Origin: Desulfobacteraceae bacterium
Lineage (GTDB): Bacteria; Desulfobacterota; Desulfobacteria; Desulfobacterales; UBA5616
Reading direction: 5' to 3'
Assembly (NCBI GenBank): GCA_013791935.1
Contig: VMSV01000048.1
Location: forward strand, 1-43,694
Length of the DNA: 43,694 nucleotides
Each line of letters starts with the position of its first letter. Within the stretch, counting starts at the first letter, position 1. Below, piece by piece: positions 20,307-29,281 of the stretch. The notes beneath the pieces are model-generated. The model saw only the letters and a program-made list of their open reading frames with translations. It ran no database searches and had not been told where the DNA came from. Position numbers and translations under genes: made by a program.

Positions 20307-20534
20307 ATGGATTGTATGATTCCTTTAAATATCCAGGATACCAACGATGAAATCTTTGCCAGGATCGCAAAGGCTGTATCAAAGAAATACGGATGCACCT
20401 TGGAAATCGATTTTCAAAACGGGAACCACATGGTGAAATTCATCGGCGATGAGCATTATAAACCCTGCATCGCCGAAGAACTCAGCCACATTTTTGGAGT
20501 GAAACTCCCTGCCGCCATGCAGGGCATAACTTAA
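20307..20534 (+). CDS. Small conserved-looking protein heading the PrkA cluster
   Basis: A 75-residue ORF with a good ribosome site (AGGACGGAAG before the ATG). It lies 42 bp upstream of the first prkA in the same direction and behind the sigma-54-like promoter. Its predicted order is helix (DEIFARIAKAVSKKYG), strand (CTLEIDF), strand (NHMVKFIG), then helix (KPCIAEELSHIFG), a compact alpha-beta fold without membrane segments. I do not recognise a family. Position suggests a role with the kinase system, perhaps as a binding or regulatory partner, but that is inference. A second in-frame ATG three codons later is an alternative start. Confidence 0.72.
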   Translation: MDCMIPLNIQDTNDEIFARIAKAVSKKYGCTLEIDFQNGNHMVKFIGDEHYKPCIAEELSHIFGVKLPAAMQGIT

Positions 20535-20576
20535 ATCCATCTGGAATAACCTGTTGTCCATTCAATAGGAGGGAAT

Positions 20577-22637
20577 ATGGAAATCAATAACAGCACACCC
20601 CTTTATCAACATTTATCGGCTGTGAAAGCAGGAAAAAAAAGATTCGAAAATGCGTTTCAGGGCGTGTCCCGAATGGTTCTGAAAAGCGAAATTCAAAAAG
20701 TCACGGTGAATGGAAAAACAACCTACGATTTCAGCATATTCCGCGAAGGCAAGAAGCATGTGGTGGGTATGTATGATGAAATCAACAGCTTTGTGTCCTA
20801 TGTCAAAGATGCTGCGGAAAACGGTTCTTCCAAGGAAATGGCCTTTGTCCTGGTGGGGGAACCCGGAAACGGTAAAACCTTTTTTGTGGACTTTTTATGC
20901 CATAAATACAGGGACTACCTGTCTGTGGATGAAAATCGAAAATACACCTTTAAATTTCATGGCATGGACCAGTTGGGAACCTATGGAAGAATCAGCACCA
21001 TAGAATCCCAAACCTATGAAGATCCCATGATCCTTGCCATGAACCTTTTTGAACGTCTGGATGAAGGCAAGGACTTTCTTGCAAAAACCTTCGGGTTTTC
21101 TGACCTGGAGATCGAAACTTTCCATGAAAACTATCGGCCTCTGGGAGCGTGCAGCGGGTTTATTCTGGATGATCTTCGAAGGTATACGGGCGGGGATATA
21201 CAGAAAATGTTGGATCATATCGATATTCTTCCCGTGCCGCTGACGGAAAGCCTGGGAACCCTCACGGGAAAATATCCGGCCAAGGACAAGATCACCTCAT
21301 CCGCCGTGGATCTTCTCGGGGAGGAATCCATTCAACGACTGCTGCATATCACGGACACCAACAATCCCTATCGGTTTGATTTACGAAGAGGAGCCCTGGC
21401 CCGGGTGGCGGGGGGCGGGATCCATTTCAGCGACGAGATCTACAAAAATAAAAAAGATTTGGTCCAGGTTTATCTGGGCGTGATTCAGAACCGGACCATC
21501 GAAATTGACGGGTACAAATGGCCCATTGACACGCTGATTGTCGCTACAAGCAACAACTCGGAGTTCAACCGGTTCCTGGCGGAAAAAGAAGAAGCCCCCA
21601 TTGTGGACCGTTGCCGCATCTGTTACGTGTCCCACAATACCAATTACAAGCTCCAGAATCAACTCACCCGGTATGCCATCGGCAATGAAGCCAGAACCAC
21701 CTTCACCCGTGAAGCGCTTCACCAGGATCCCAATCTGAATTATGCGGCTTCGGTTTCAGCGGTTTTGTCCAGACTACCTCGATCTGAAAAGCTGACCCCG
21801 GTAGAAACCATGAAACTGGCCGCCGGAGAGGTGGCTGGAGAAAAAAGCATCAAAACCCTTTCGGAAGTCATAGACGGGTTGAGCCAGGAACCGGATATCA
21901 CCAAAAGATACGGTCAAAAAGGCCTGGGCCAGAGAAATCTTGGCAGGGCCATTCAGCTGCTGATTGAAAGCTCTGAAACCAATGAGGGAAGATGTATGTT
22001 CGCCCTGGATATGTTCAAAACCCTTGAGCGGGTTATTATGGATTACGTCACGGATGCCGGGGATCGAGGCAAATACATGGAGGATATCAAAATTTCCAAA
22101 GGCCTTTACCGGGAACGCATCATGACGGAAATGTTCAACGCCTATATGGATGAGCCCCTGGCCATTCGAAAAGATGTCATGAATTATGTGAACATGATCA
22201 TCGGTATTGATGCTGAGAATTTGGGGCCGGACAAGATGTGGAAATACAAAGATCCTCAAACCCATGAACTCAAGGCTCTGAAAATTGACGAGCGATACAT
22301 CCGAGGCGTGGAAGAGCGGCTGGGCCTGAAAACAGAAGAGCAAAGAGAAACCTTTCGAACGTCCATTCGAAAGATCTACGGTCAAAAGATCTCCATCAAT
22401 CCGGATTATGACTTCATGGACAATCTGGAACTGGTGAAGGCGGTCACCGATGTTCGGCTTAAATCCGATATCGCAGGGGCGGGGAGCCTGATCGGCGCAC
22501 TGGCCAACAGAACCAATGAGGAAAATCAGAAGCTCTACGACCGCATTGTGGATACCATGCTGAACAAGCTCAATTACTGCCGGACCTGCGCTCAGAAAAC
22601 CATTGAATATTTCTGTACACAGGATGACGAGAATTAA
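20577..22637 (+). CDS. prkA: PrkA/YeaG-type serine protein kinase (AAA+ ATPase), copy 1
   Basis: A 686-residue homologue of PrkA/YeaG, a cytoplasmic AAA+ protein described as a serine protein kinase acting in starvation and sporulation-type responses. Walker A GEPGNGKT is at residues 94-101. The strongly conserved middle includes KYPAKDKITSSAVDLLGEES, NPYRFDLRRGALARVAGGG, the Walker B-like IHFSDEIYKNKKDLVQVYLG, IVATSNNSEFNRFLAEKEEA and PIVDRCRICYVSHNTNYKL. The C-terminal 250 residues match the PrkA C-terminal domain in layout. AGGAGGG precedes the ATG. This copy lacks the CPxH...CxxC pair found in the second copy of the cluster. It is followed by DUF444 and SpoVR genes, the standard partners. 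Confidence 0.93.
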   Translation: MEINNSTPLYQHLSAVKAGKKRFENAFQGVSRMVLKSEIQKVTVNGKTTYDFSIFREGKKHVVGMYDEINSFVSYVKDAAENGSSKEMAFVLVGEPGNGKTFFVDFLCHKYRDYLSVDENRKYTFKFHGMDQLGTYGRISTIESQTYEDPMILAMNLFERLDEGKDFLAKTFGFSDLEIETFHENYRPLGACSGFILDDLRRYTGGDIQKMLDHIDILPVPLTESLGTLTGKYPAKDKITSSAVDLLGEESIQRLLHITDTNNPYRFDLRRGALARVAGGGIHFSDEIYKNKKDLVQVYLGVIQNRTIEIDGYKWPIDTLIVATSNNSEFNRFLAEKEEAPIVDRCRICYVSHNTNYKLQNQLTRYAIGNEARTTFTREALHQDPNLNYAASVSAVLSRLPRSEKLTPVETMKLAAGEVAGEKSIKTLSEVIDGLSQEPDITKRYGQKGLGQRNLGRAIQLLIESSETNEGRCMFALDMFKTLERVIMDYVTDAGDRGKYMEDIKISKGLYRERIMTEMFNAYMDEPLAIRKDVMNYVNMIIGIDAENLGPDKMWKYKDPQTHELKALKIDERYIRGVEERLGLKTEEQRETFRTSIRKIYGQKISINPDYDFMDNLELVKAVTDVRLKSDIAGAGSLIGALANRTNEENQKLYDRIVDTMLNKLNYCRTCAQKTIEYFCTQDDEN

Positions 22638-22693
22638 ATGAATCTCAGGCATGCCCGCAGTCTGTCATGCGTTGCGGGAAAAGGTGGATACCC

Positions 22694-23923
22694 ATGAAAA
22701 AAGAAACGGATTTCTTCAACGATCTTTCACTTTTCAATAGTTTCCCCGGGGTTCAAGGAACCTACACCAGCAACATCAAATCCCTGGATGAGCTGCTGGA
22801 ACGGGACCGATTAAGGGAAAAGGACGGGTTCCCAAGAAAAATCCGTGTGGGTCGTCTGATCAAGCCCAGCAGAAGGGGCCGGGACAAAGTGATTGTGGTT
22901 CCCACCACCGTGGAAGAAAAGCTCATCCATAACCGGGTTTCGGAATCCGAGGAAGAAACCTCCTCCTCGGGAGGCTCGGGAGACGGGGATGTGGGGGAAG
23001 TGATTGGTGAGCAGCCGGTTCGGCCTGAAGCCGGATCAGGTCAAGGTCCCGGGGAAGGTGAAGAAGGCCGTCATGAAATAGAATCCAGCGCCTATGATCT
23101 GGGAAGGATTCTCACTGAAAAATTCGAACTACCCAATCTCAAGGACAAGGGAATAAAACGTTCCATGACCCGTTATACCTACGATATGACGGACAAAAAT
23201 GCAGGGTTCGGGCAGTTTCTGGACAAGAAGGCCACCCTTCGGAAAATCGTGGAAACCAATATCAGTCTGGGGAATATCCCCGATGTGTCCGACATCGACA
23301 CCACAGGTTTCATGATTTCCCCCAGGGATAAAATATACAGGATTCTTTCCAAGGAAAAAGATTATGATTCCCAGGCCGTAGTATTTTTTGTCCGGGACTA
23401 TTCCGGATCCATGGAGGGTAAGGCCACTGAAACCGTGGTATCCCAGCATGTACTGATTTACAGTTGGCTTCTGTACCAATACCAAAAACAGGTGGAAACA
23501 CGTTTTATTGTTCATGACACCCAGGCTAAAGAAGTGGAAGACTTTCATGAGTATTACAACGCCAAGGTGGCCGGAGGAACCAAGGTGGCCGTAGCCTATC
23601 GCCTCGTGAGCGAAATCGTGGAAAAAGAAAATCTTATCAATGATTACAATATCTATATCTTTCATGGCACCGACGGGGATGACTGGGACACCACCGGCTC
23701 AGAAACCCTTCCTGAGGTGAAAAAGATCCTTTCTTACGCAAGCCGGTTCGGGATTACCATTGCCGAGCGCCAATCCGGAGCAGGCAGAGAAACGGAGGTG
23801 GAAAGGTATATTCGAAAATCCAATTTCCTGGAAGAGAAACCTGAATTGATCCGCATGGACGTATTGTCCGATGATGCGGATGAATCGAGGCTGATAGAAA
23901 GTATAAAAAGACTTATTTCATGA
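22694..23923 (+). CDS. yeaH: DUF444 / YeaH family protein with VWA-like domain
   Basis: A 409-residue cytoplasmic protein. The frame is open to an ATG at 22667, but the ATG at 22694 has GGTGG at good spacing and I chose it. A charged N-terminal region (GRLIKPSRRGRDKVIVVPTT) leads into a disordered Ser/Gly/Glu-rich linker (about residues 82-125). The C-terminal half is von Willebrand A-like: the metal-site motif DYSGS begins at Asp235 (FFVRDYSGSMEGKATE), followed by RFIVHDTQAKEV, a GGTKVAVAYRLV segment and HGTDGDDWD. YeaH proteins are genetic partners of PrkA/YeaG, and a VWA-AAA+ pairing resembles other MoxR-type assemblies. The molecular role is unproven. Confidence 0.92.
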   Translation: MKKETDFFNDLSLFNSFPGVQGTYTSNIKSLDELLERDRLREKDGFPRKIRVGRLIKPSRRGRDKVIVVPTTVEEKLIHNRVSESEEETSSSGGSGDGDVGEVIGEQPVRPEAGSGQGPGEGEEGRHEIESSAYDLGRILTEKFELPNLKDKGIKRSMTRYTYDMTDKNAGFGQFLDKKATLRKIVETNISLGNIPDVSDIDTTGFMISPRDKIYRILSKEKDYDSQAVVFFVRDYSGSMEGKATETVVSQHVLIYSWLLYQYQKQVETRFIVHDTQAKEVEDFHEYYNAKVAGGTKVAVAYRLVSEIVEKENLINDYNIYIFHGTDGDDWDTTGSETLPEVKKILSYASRFGITIAERQSGAGRETEVERYIRKSNFLEEKPELIRMDVLSDDADESRLIESIKRLIS

Positions 23924-23938
23924 ATTCAAAGAGGGCCT

Positions 23939-25591
23939 ATGGAACTCATTGATCAACATACCAAAAAAATCATGGAAGGCTGTAAGGAGCGAGCCAGGGA
24001 TGAGGGCCTGAGTTTTGAGGACGAGTCCCTGGAATATATCGTCACCAACAAGGATCTTCTGGAACTCACCCCCAAAGTCATGATTCCCACCCTTTATGAC
24101 TTCTGGGTTCATGATGTTGAGGTTTTGAAGGAAAAGGGCAAATACGAGCTTTATCCATCCAATCCCTATGAAACCGTGATCAACACACGACCGGCCATCT
24201 CCTTTTATAATGATAACAATCCGGACTGGCTCAATGTGATGATTTTTTATCACGTGATTGCCCATATTGATTTTTTCCAAAATAATATTTTTTTTGAGAA
24301 TACATGGGATGATGATTTCAACGCCCAGGCCTTGTCGGATAAACGATGCATCGCAGGACTTCGGGCTGAGAAAGGCCGATGGGTGGACTATGTCTTGGAG
24401 TTCGCAAGAGGCATAGACAATCTTGTGGGCTATCATGAGACTCTTTCCCTTTGCAACCGGCCTTCGACCACACCCCATGAAACAAAACTTAATTTCTACT
24501 TTGATGTGTTTCTCCAAACCCATAAAGGGTTTAAAACCAACGAATACATTCATGAAATTGAACGATATAATGCCAGTATTCGAACCTATGGAGAACTGGG
24601 AGAGAACATCTTTTTTGCAGATACCCATAAGAAATACCCGGAATTTGAGTCTGTTTTCAGCAAGCGGTCCAAGGCTAAACCTCTGGAGAAGGCCGATCTT
24701 CTGGCTTTTATTCTGGAACATTCCGATTTTCTGAAAAAAGAAGAAAACCAGTGGATGAAGTCGGTTCTGGAAATTGTGAGAAAAACCTCCATCTTTTTCC
24801 AACCCCAGATCCGCACCAAGATCATGAATGAAGGGTGGGCGAGTTACTGGCATGAAACCCTATTTCTTAAAGATGACCGGATCAAGGGTCATGAGGTGGA
24901 CTTTGCCAGGGTAAATGCCGGTGTTACCGCCATGCCCAGAGTGGGTTTCAACCCCTATGCCCTGGGAATGAGGCTGTTCTATAACCTGGAGGAGAAGGCG
25001 GAGCGGGGTAAACTCGCCTTTGAATTCGATCTGGTTCAGGACGAGAAAACCCGCAGGGACTTTGACCACAAAACCGGAGAGGGCAGGGCTTTTATTTTTA
25101 ATGTCCGGGAAAATTATTCAGATTCCATGTTCATCAACAGTTTCATCGATCAGGATTTCATGAACCGGTACAAGCTTTTTGTCACAGGGAAAAGATTGAA
25201 CTCGTCAAAAACAGTCTGGGAATACTTTGTCCAGAGCCGAAAAGCTGAAGATTACCGTAAAATGATCACAGAGTCCTTGTATCATCCCCCCAAAATAGAG
25301 ATCGAAACGGAATCTTTAAAGGGCGGGCTTCTTCATTTAAAACATCATTTTGAAGGAAAGCCGCTGAAAGACGATTTCATTCCAAACACCCTTCTTGGAA
25401 TCGAATTTTTATGGGGAAAGCCAGTGCAGCTTGAAACCATGGAGCTTGTTTTCACATCCCCGGCAGAAGAGATTGATCCGACTTTTTCCTATTTTTCAAG
25501 ACCCGTGGAAGAGAAGGCAAAACCCAAGAAGGAATGGCAAAAAGTTCTCTACACCATGGAAAAGAAAAAAATATCCAAGAAGACCCTTTAA
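23939..25591 (+). CDS. SpoVR / YcgB family protein
   Basis: A 550-residue protein (E. coli YcgB has 510). The family is named after B. subtilis SpoVR, a spore-cortex protein, but is widespread in non-sporulating bacteria, and its activity is unknown. Diagnostic blocks are INTRPAISFYNDNNPDWLNV, HVIAHIDFFQNNIFFENTWD, the KIMNEGWASYWHETLF motif near residue 300, and the NPYALGMRLFYNLEEKAERG stretch. The His residues in the second and third blocks look like possible metal ligands. AGAGGG lies just before the ATG, 15 bp after the DUF444 stop. The co-occurrence of PrkA, YeaH and SpoVR is well known, so they probably act together. Confidence 0.93.
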   Translation: MELIDQHTKKIMEGCKERARDEGLSFEDESLEYIVTNKDLLELTPKVMIPTLYDFWVHDVEVLKEKGKYELYPSNPYETVINTRPAISFYNDNNPDWLNVMIFYHVIAHIDFFQNNIFFENTWDDDFNAQALSDKRCIAGLRAEKGRWVDYVLEFARGIDNLVGYHETLSLCNRPSTTPHETKLNFYFDVFLQTHKGFKTNEYIHEIERYNASIRTYGELGENIFFADTHKKYPEFESVFSKRSKAKPLEKADLLAFILEHSDFLKKEENQWMKSVLEIVRKTSIFFQPQIRTKIMNEGWASYWHETLFLKDDRIKGHEVDFARVNAGVTAMPRVGFNPYALGMRLFYNLEEKAERGKLAFEFDLVQDEKTRRDFDHKTGEGRAFIFNVRENYSDSMFINSFIDQDFMNRYKLFVTGKRLNSSKTVWEYFVQSRKAEDYRKMITESLYHPPKIEIETESLKGGLLHLKHHFEGKPLKDDFIPNTLLGIEFLWGKPVQLETMELVFTSPAEEIDPTFSYFSRPVEEKAKPKKEWQKVLYTMEKKKISKKTL

Positions 25592-25648
25592 AATTATACA
25601 ATCACGGAGCTTTTCCGGTTTTTCCAGGGAGGGCAAAGGGGCAAACCC

Positions 25649-27943
25649 ATGAATAAAATTGATAAGGTCCTTCAGAATGTGAGCCATCATCTCAACCAGC
25701 AGAACCAGAAATATCCGGTTCTGCGGTTTGATGAATTCTTAACAAATCTACAAGCCGCCCCCTATTCAGCCTTGAGGAATATCTTCCAGGTGTTCCATGA
25801 CATGATCATGAACTATGTTAAGGAAGGAACAGACGAGTACCCCAATGACCCGGAGTCCATCCATTATGTGCATTATGATTGCAGCAGACTTTTTGTGGAG
25901 GGAACGGACTTGCCGTTTTTTGCAGACCGGCTTTTTGCAAACCGGTTGATCAGTTTCGTTAAAGCGTTTAAAAGCAGCGCCCAGCAGAATAAAATCTATA
26001 TTTTCGAAGGTCCCCACGGGTGCGGTAAAAGTACATTTCTGAACAACCTTTTGGATAAATTCCAGGAATATTCGAACTCACCTTCGGGAATCCGCTATGA
26101 AACCATCTGGCGTTTGAACTGGAAGATTCTCATGGGATCAACCTCAGACGACAAACTCTCCATTTTTGAAAAAATTATTCAAATGGAGGAAGACCGGGCT
26201 TTAAAACAGATGGAAGAAATAAAGACGAGTTTGCGGGAAGCTCCTGCAGAAGAATATGTTGAACTGCCTTGCCCTTCCCACGACCATCCCATTCTCATGA
26301 TTCCCAAAGACCAGCGTCGGGCCTTCCTGGATGACCTATTTGAAAATGACGAATTCAAATACAAGCTCTTTACGGAAAAGGAGTACGATTGGGTTTTTAA
26401 TGACATGCCCTGCACAATCTGCAGTTCCATTTTCCAGTCCCTGATGAATCGGCTGAAAAACCCCATGCATGTGTTCAAAATGATTTATGCCAGGCCCTAT
26501 GAAATGAACCGGAGGCTGGGGGAGGGGATTACGGTTTTCAACCCCGGGGATGAAGCCCTGGTGAACCGGGTGACCACCAACCAGATGCTTCAGAGCCGGA
26601 TCAACGCCATATTGAAGGACAGCAATAAGGTCCTGTATATCCATTCTCCCTATGCCAAAACCAACAACGGGATTTATGTGATCATGGACATCAAATCCCA
26701 TAACACGGATCGGCTCATCAAACTCCACAATATTATCAGCGAGGGGGTTCACAAGGTTGAATACATCGAAGAAAATGTGAATTCTCTTTTCATCGCTCTA
26801 ATGAACCCGGAGGATAAAAAAAATATTCAGGACTTCGCCTCTTTTTCGGATCGAATCGAATATATCAAAATTCCTTATATTCTTGACCTGCATACGGAAA
26901 CCGAGATCTACCGGAATATTTTCGGCAAACACATCGATTCGGCGTTTTTGCCCATGGTTTTGGAAAACTTTGCCCGGGTTATTCTCTCCTCACGGCTGAA
27001 TCTAAGATCCAGAGTCCTCTGGGAGTGGATCGGGAATCCGGAAAAATACGCCTTGGTGTGTGATGAAAATCTTCAGCTATTGAAAATGGAGATTTATTCC
27101 GGACGAATTCCGCCATGGCTTACGGAAGAGGATCGCAAACGCTTCACGGCCAAGCGTCGAAGGGATATTATCGGGGAATCGGAATTTGAGGGGATCCAAG
27201 GGTTTTCAGGGCGGGATGCCATCACCATATTCAGTCAATTCCTTTCAACCTACGTGAAAAATCAGGAACAAATCACCATGGGAACCCTTTACAATTTTTT
27301 TACCAAATACCGCAAAGACTTGGGTGATGCTCTCCCCAGAGGATTCATGGAAGCCCTGACACGCATGTATGACTACACGGTTCTTCAGGAAGTGAAGGAG
27401 TCTCTCTACTATTATAATGAAGGCCAGATCACTCGGGATATTCAGAATTATATCTTTGCTACGAATTTTGAATCAGGGGTTACCGAGATCTGTAATTATA
27501 CGGGGGATAAGCTTCATATCACCGATGAGTATTTTGAGGGCATGGAAAATTATTTGCTGGGATCGAATACGGAACATGAAGCCAGGGTTGGGTTCCGAAA
27601 AGAAATCCAGAAACAGTACACCAACACGACCCTTACTCGGGAAATACTCATGGAGGGCAAATCCATGGGCGAGACTCGCCTTTTCCAGGATTTGCATGAA
27701 CGGTATGTGCGGAACCTCAAGGAAAAGGTCTTGGAACCCTTTCTTGAAAATGAAAATTTCAGGCGAGCCATAAAGGATTGGGGAACGGAAAATTACAGGG
27801 CCTATGACAGCAAGATTCGCAATGATGTGGATTTCCTCATCGCAAACCTCTGCAAAAAATTCAAATACAATCGAAAGGGTGCCAGAACCATCTGCATGTA
27901 TGTCATGGATCGGAACCTTGCCATTGCTTACCCCGAGATTTAG
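25649..27943 (+). CDS. PrkA-like AAA+ ATPase/kinase, divergent second copy
   Basis: A 764-residue protein of the PrkA superfamily, last gene of the cluster. Walker A GPHGCGKS is at residues 121-128. A segment with Cys208 and His211/His213 (CPSHDHPILMIP) and Cys255/Cys258 (CTIC) could form a zinc site; PrkA copy 1 has no counterpart to it. The ATPase core is divergent: the expected DEI-type Walker B region appears as NNGIYVIMDIKSHNTDRLIK, and the arginine-finger region as FASFSDRIEYIKIPYILDL. It is therefore uncertain whether ATP hydrolysis is normal. Some stretches (the DRIEYIKIPY and KIRNDVDFLIANLCKKFKY areas) still resemble the family. AGGGAGGG lies upstream of the ATG. Possible roles are a partner subunit of copy 1 or an independent kinase. 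Confidence 0.8.
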   Translation: MNKIDKVLQNVSHHLNQQNQKYPVLRFDEFLTNLQAAPYSALRNIFQVFHDMIMNYVKEGTDEYPNDPESIHYVHYDCSRLFVEGTDLPFFADRLFANRLISFVKAFKSSAQQNKIYIFEGPHGCGKSTFLNNLLDKFQEYSNSPSGIRYETIWRLNWKILMGSTSDDKLSIFEKIIQMEEDRALKQMEEIKTSLREAPAEEYVELPCPSHDHPILMIPKDQRRAFLDDLFENDEFKYKLFTEKEYDWVFNDMPCTICSSIFQSLMNRLKNPMHVFKMIYARPYEMNRRLGEGITVFNPGDEALVNRVTTNQMLQSRINAILKDSNKVLYIHSPYAKTNNGIYVIMDIKSHNTDRLIKLHNIISEGVHKVEYIEENVNSLFIALMNPEDKKNIQDFASFSDRIEYIKIPYILDLHTETEIYRNIFGKHIDSAFLPMVLENFARVILSSRLNLRSRVLWEWIGNPEKYALVCDENLQLLKMEIYSGRIPPWLTEEDRKRFTAKRRRDIIGESEFEGIQGFSGRDAITIFSQFLSTYVKNQEQITMGTLYNFFTKYRKDLGDALPRGFMEALTRMYDYTVLQEVKESLYYYNEGQITRDIQNYIFATNFESGVTEICNYTGDKLHITDEYFEGMENYLLGSNTEHEARVGFRKEIQKQYTNTTLTREILMEGKSMGETRLFQDLHERYVRNLKEKVLEPFLENENFRRAIKDWGTENYRAYDSKIRNDVDFLIANLCKKFKYNRKGARTICMYVMDRNLAIAYPEI

Positions 27944-28058
27944 GGCTGCACATCGTTCTATCCAGTGGTCTTAGAAACCATTTGATTTTTTATTGAGCTT
28001 GTCATTTCTCTGTACCGTGCTATATGCTTTCGGGATATATTTCTCGAAAGGTTTAAGC

Positions 28059-29252
28059 ATGAACATCCTGAAGCGCCTAAAACAATCCTCCCGCGAACTG
28101 ATTCTGTTTGCCGTGGCAGCACTGGTGCTGGGCATGGCCTTCAGCATCGTGGATTCGACCTTTAATAACTTTCTCAATGATAAATACTCATTAACCGGTT
28201 TCCAGCGATCCTTTCTTGAATTTCCGCGCGAATTGCCGGGCTTTCTGGTGGTGTTCGTTTCAGCGGCCCTCTCTTTTTTATGCTCCCGGCGGCTGAGTGC
28301 TTTGGCTATGGTATTGGCTGCCATCGGCGCCATCTTGATCGGATTTGCCTCACCCGGCTACAAAATGATGGTGCTCTGGCTTTTCATCTACAGCCTGGGT
28401 CAGCATCTCTTCATGCCCCTGGCCTCGACCATCGGCATGGAGTTGGCGCGGGAAGGCCAGGATGGGAGACGTTTGGGACAGTTGAACGCCATTCGCAATG
28501 CCGCGGCCATCCTGGGCAGTTTTCTGGTGTTTCTGGGATTTCGATATTTCGGGTTCACCTTTGAGCACACCTTTACCATTTCAGCGGCTTTCCTGCTTCT
28601 GGCAGCTGTTCTGATCTACAACATGGCCCCTGAAAAGACGGTCACCCGGCGCGGCTACCTTCAATTGCACAAGGAGTACAAACTTTATTATGCACTGAAT
28701 GTCATTTCAGGGGCACGCAAGCAGTTGTTTATCACCTTTGCCCCATGGGTTCTGGTGCAGGTATTTGAGCAGCCCACCCAGATCATGGCCACCCTGTTTA
28801 CCATTGGCGGGGTGATCGGAATTCTCTTTCAGCCACTCCTCGGATGGGCGGTGGACAAACTCGGTGAGCGCTTCGTGCTTTCCGCTGAGGCGGTGGTGCT
28901 GATATTCGTCTGTTTCGGCTATGGATTCGCCAAATTCCTGCTGCCGTTTAAGGCGGCTTTTCTGGTGGTTTGTGTTTGTTTCCTGCTGGACCAGATGATT
29001 TTCTCCGTGGGCATGGCCCGGGCCACGTATATGAAAAAAATCGCCAAAGACCCGGCAGATATTCAGCCGGCCTTGACCGCCGCCGTGACCATTGATCATA
29101 TCTTTTCGATCTCCGCTGCTCTGGCAGGGGGGCTGGTTTGGAGCGCCTTTGGCTTTCAATACGTCTTTATGATGGGAGCGGTACTGGCTCTGATCAATTT
29201 CTTCACCGCCCTTCGAGTGCGAATTCCAGACCCGATGGCAGAACATAAATAA
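28059..29252 (+). CDS. Major facilitator superfamily transporter
   Basis: A 397-residue inner-membrane protein with about 11-12 hydrophobic segments in two halves. Examples are LILFAVAALVLGMAFSIV, LPGFLVVFVSAALSFLC and LFTIGGVIGILFQPLLGWAV. Loop motifs such as DKLGERFVL in the second half correspond to the MFS loop region. The substrate cannot be told from sequence. An upstream TTG at 27993 extends the frame by 22 residues, but the ATG at 28059 follows AAAGG and is preferred. The gene lies 115 bp downstream of the second PrkA-like gene. Its codon use is visibly richer in G+C than its neighbours (many GCC, CTG, GGC codons), which could mean separate ancestry. Confidence 0.88.
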   Translation: MNILKRLKQSSRELILFAVAALVLGMAFSIVDSTFNNFLNDKYSLTGFQRSFLEFPRELPGFLVVFVSAALSFLCSRRLSALAMVLAAIGAILIGFASPGYKMMVLWLFIYSLGQHLFMPLASTIGMELAREGQDGRRLGQLNAIRNAAAILGSFLVFLGFRYFGFTFEHTFTISAAFLLLAAVLIYNMAPEKTVTRRGYLQLHKEYKLYYALNVISGARKQLFITFAPWVLVQVFEQPTQIMATLFTIGGVIGILFQPLLGWAVDKLGERFVLSAEAVVLIFVCFGYGFAKFLLPFKAAFLVVCVCFLLDQMIFSVGMARATYMKKIAKDPADIQPALTAAVTIDHIFSISAALAGGLVWSAFGFQYVFMMGAVLALINFFTALRVRIPDPMAEHK

Positions 29253-29281
29253 TTCCATGGGGTCGATAGCTTCCGGGGCTT

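Noticed and set aside
21774-22652. 292-residue minus-strand open frame
   Set aside because: Antisense shadow of the first prkA gene, which is well conserved in the plus direction.
23918-24853. 311-residue minus-strand open frame
   Set aside because: Antisense shadow of the SpoVR gene; the real protein has the diagnostic SpoVR blocks.
27944-28058. Possible terminator after the second PrkA-like gene
   Set aside because: TGGT/ACCA with a T-rich tail is only a 4-bp stem; too weak.
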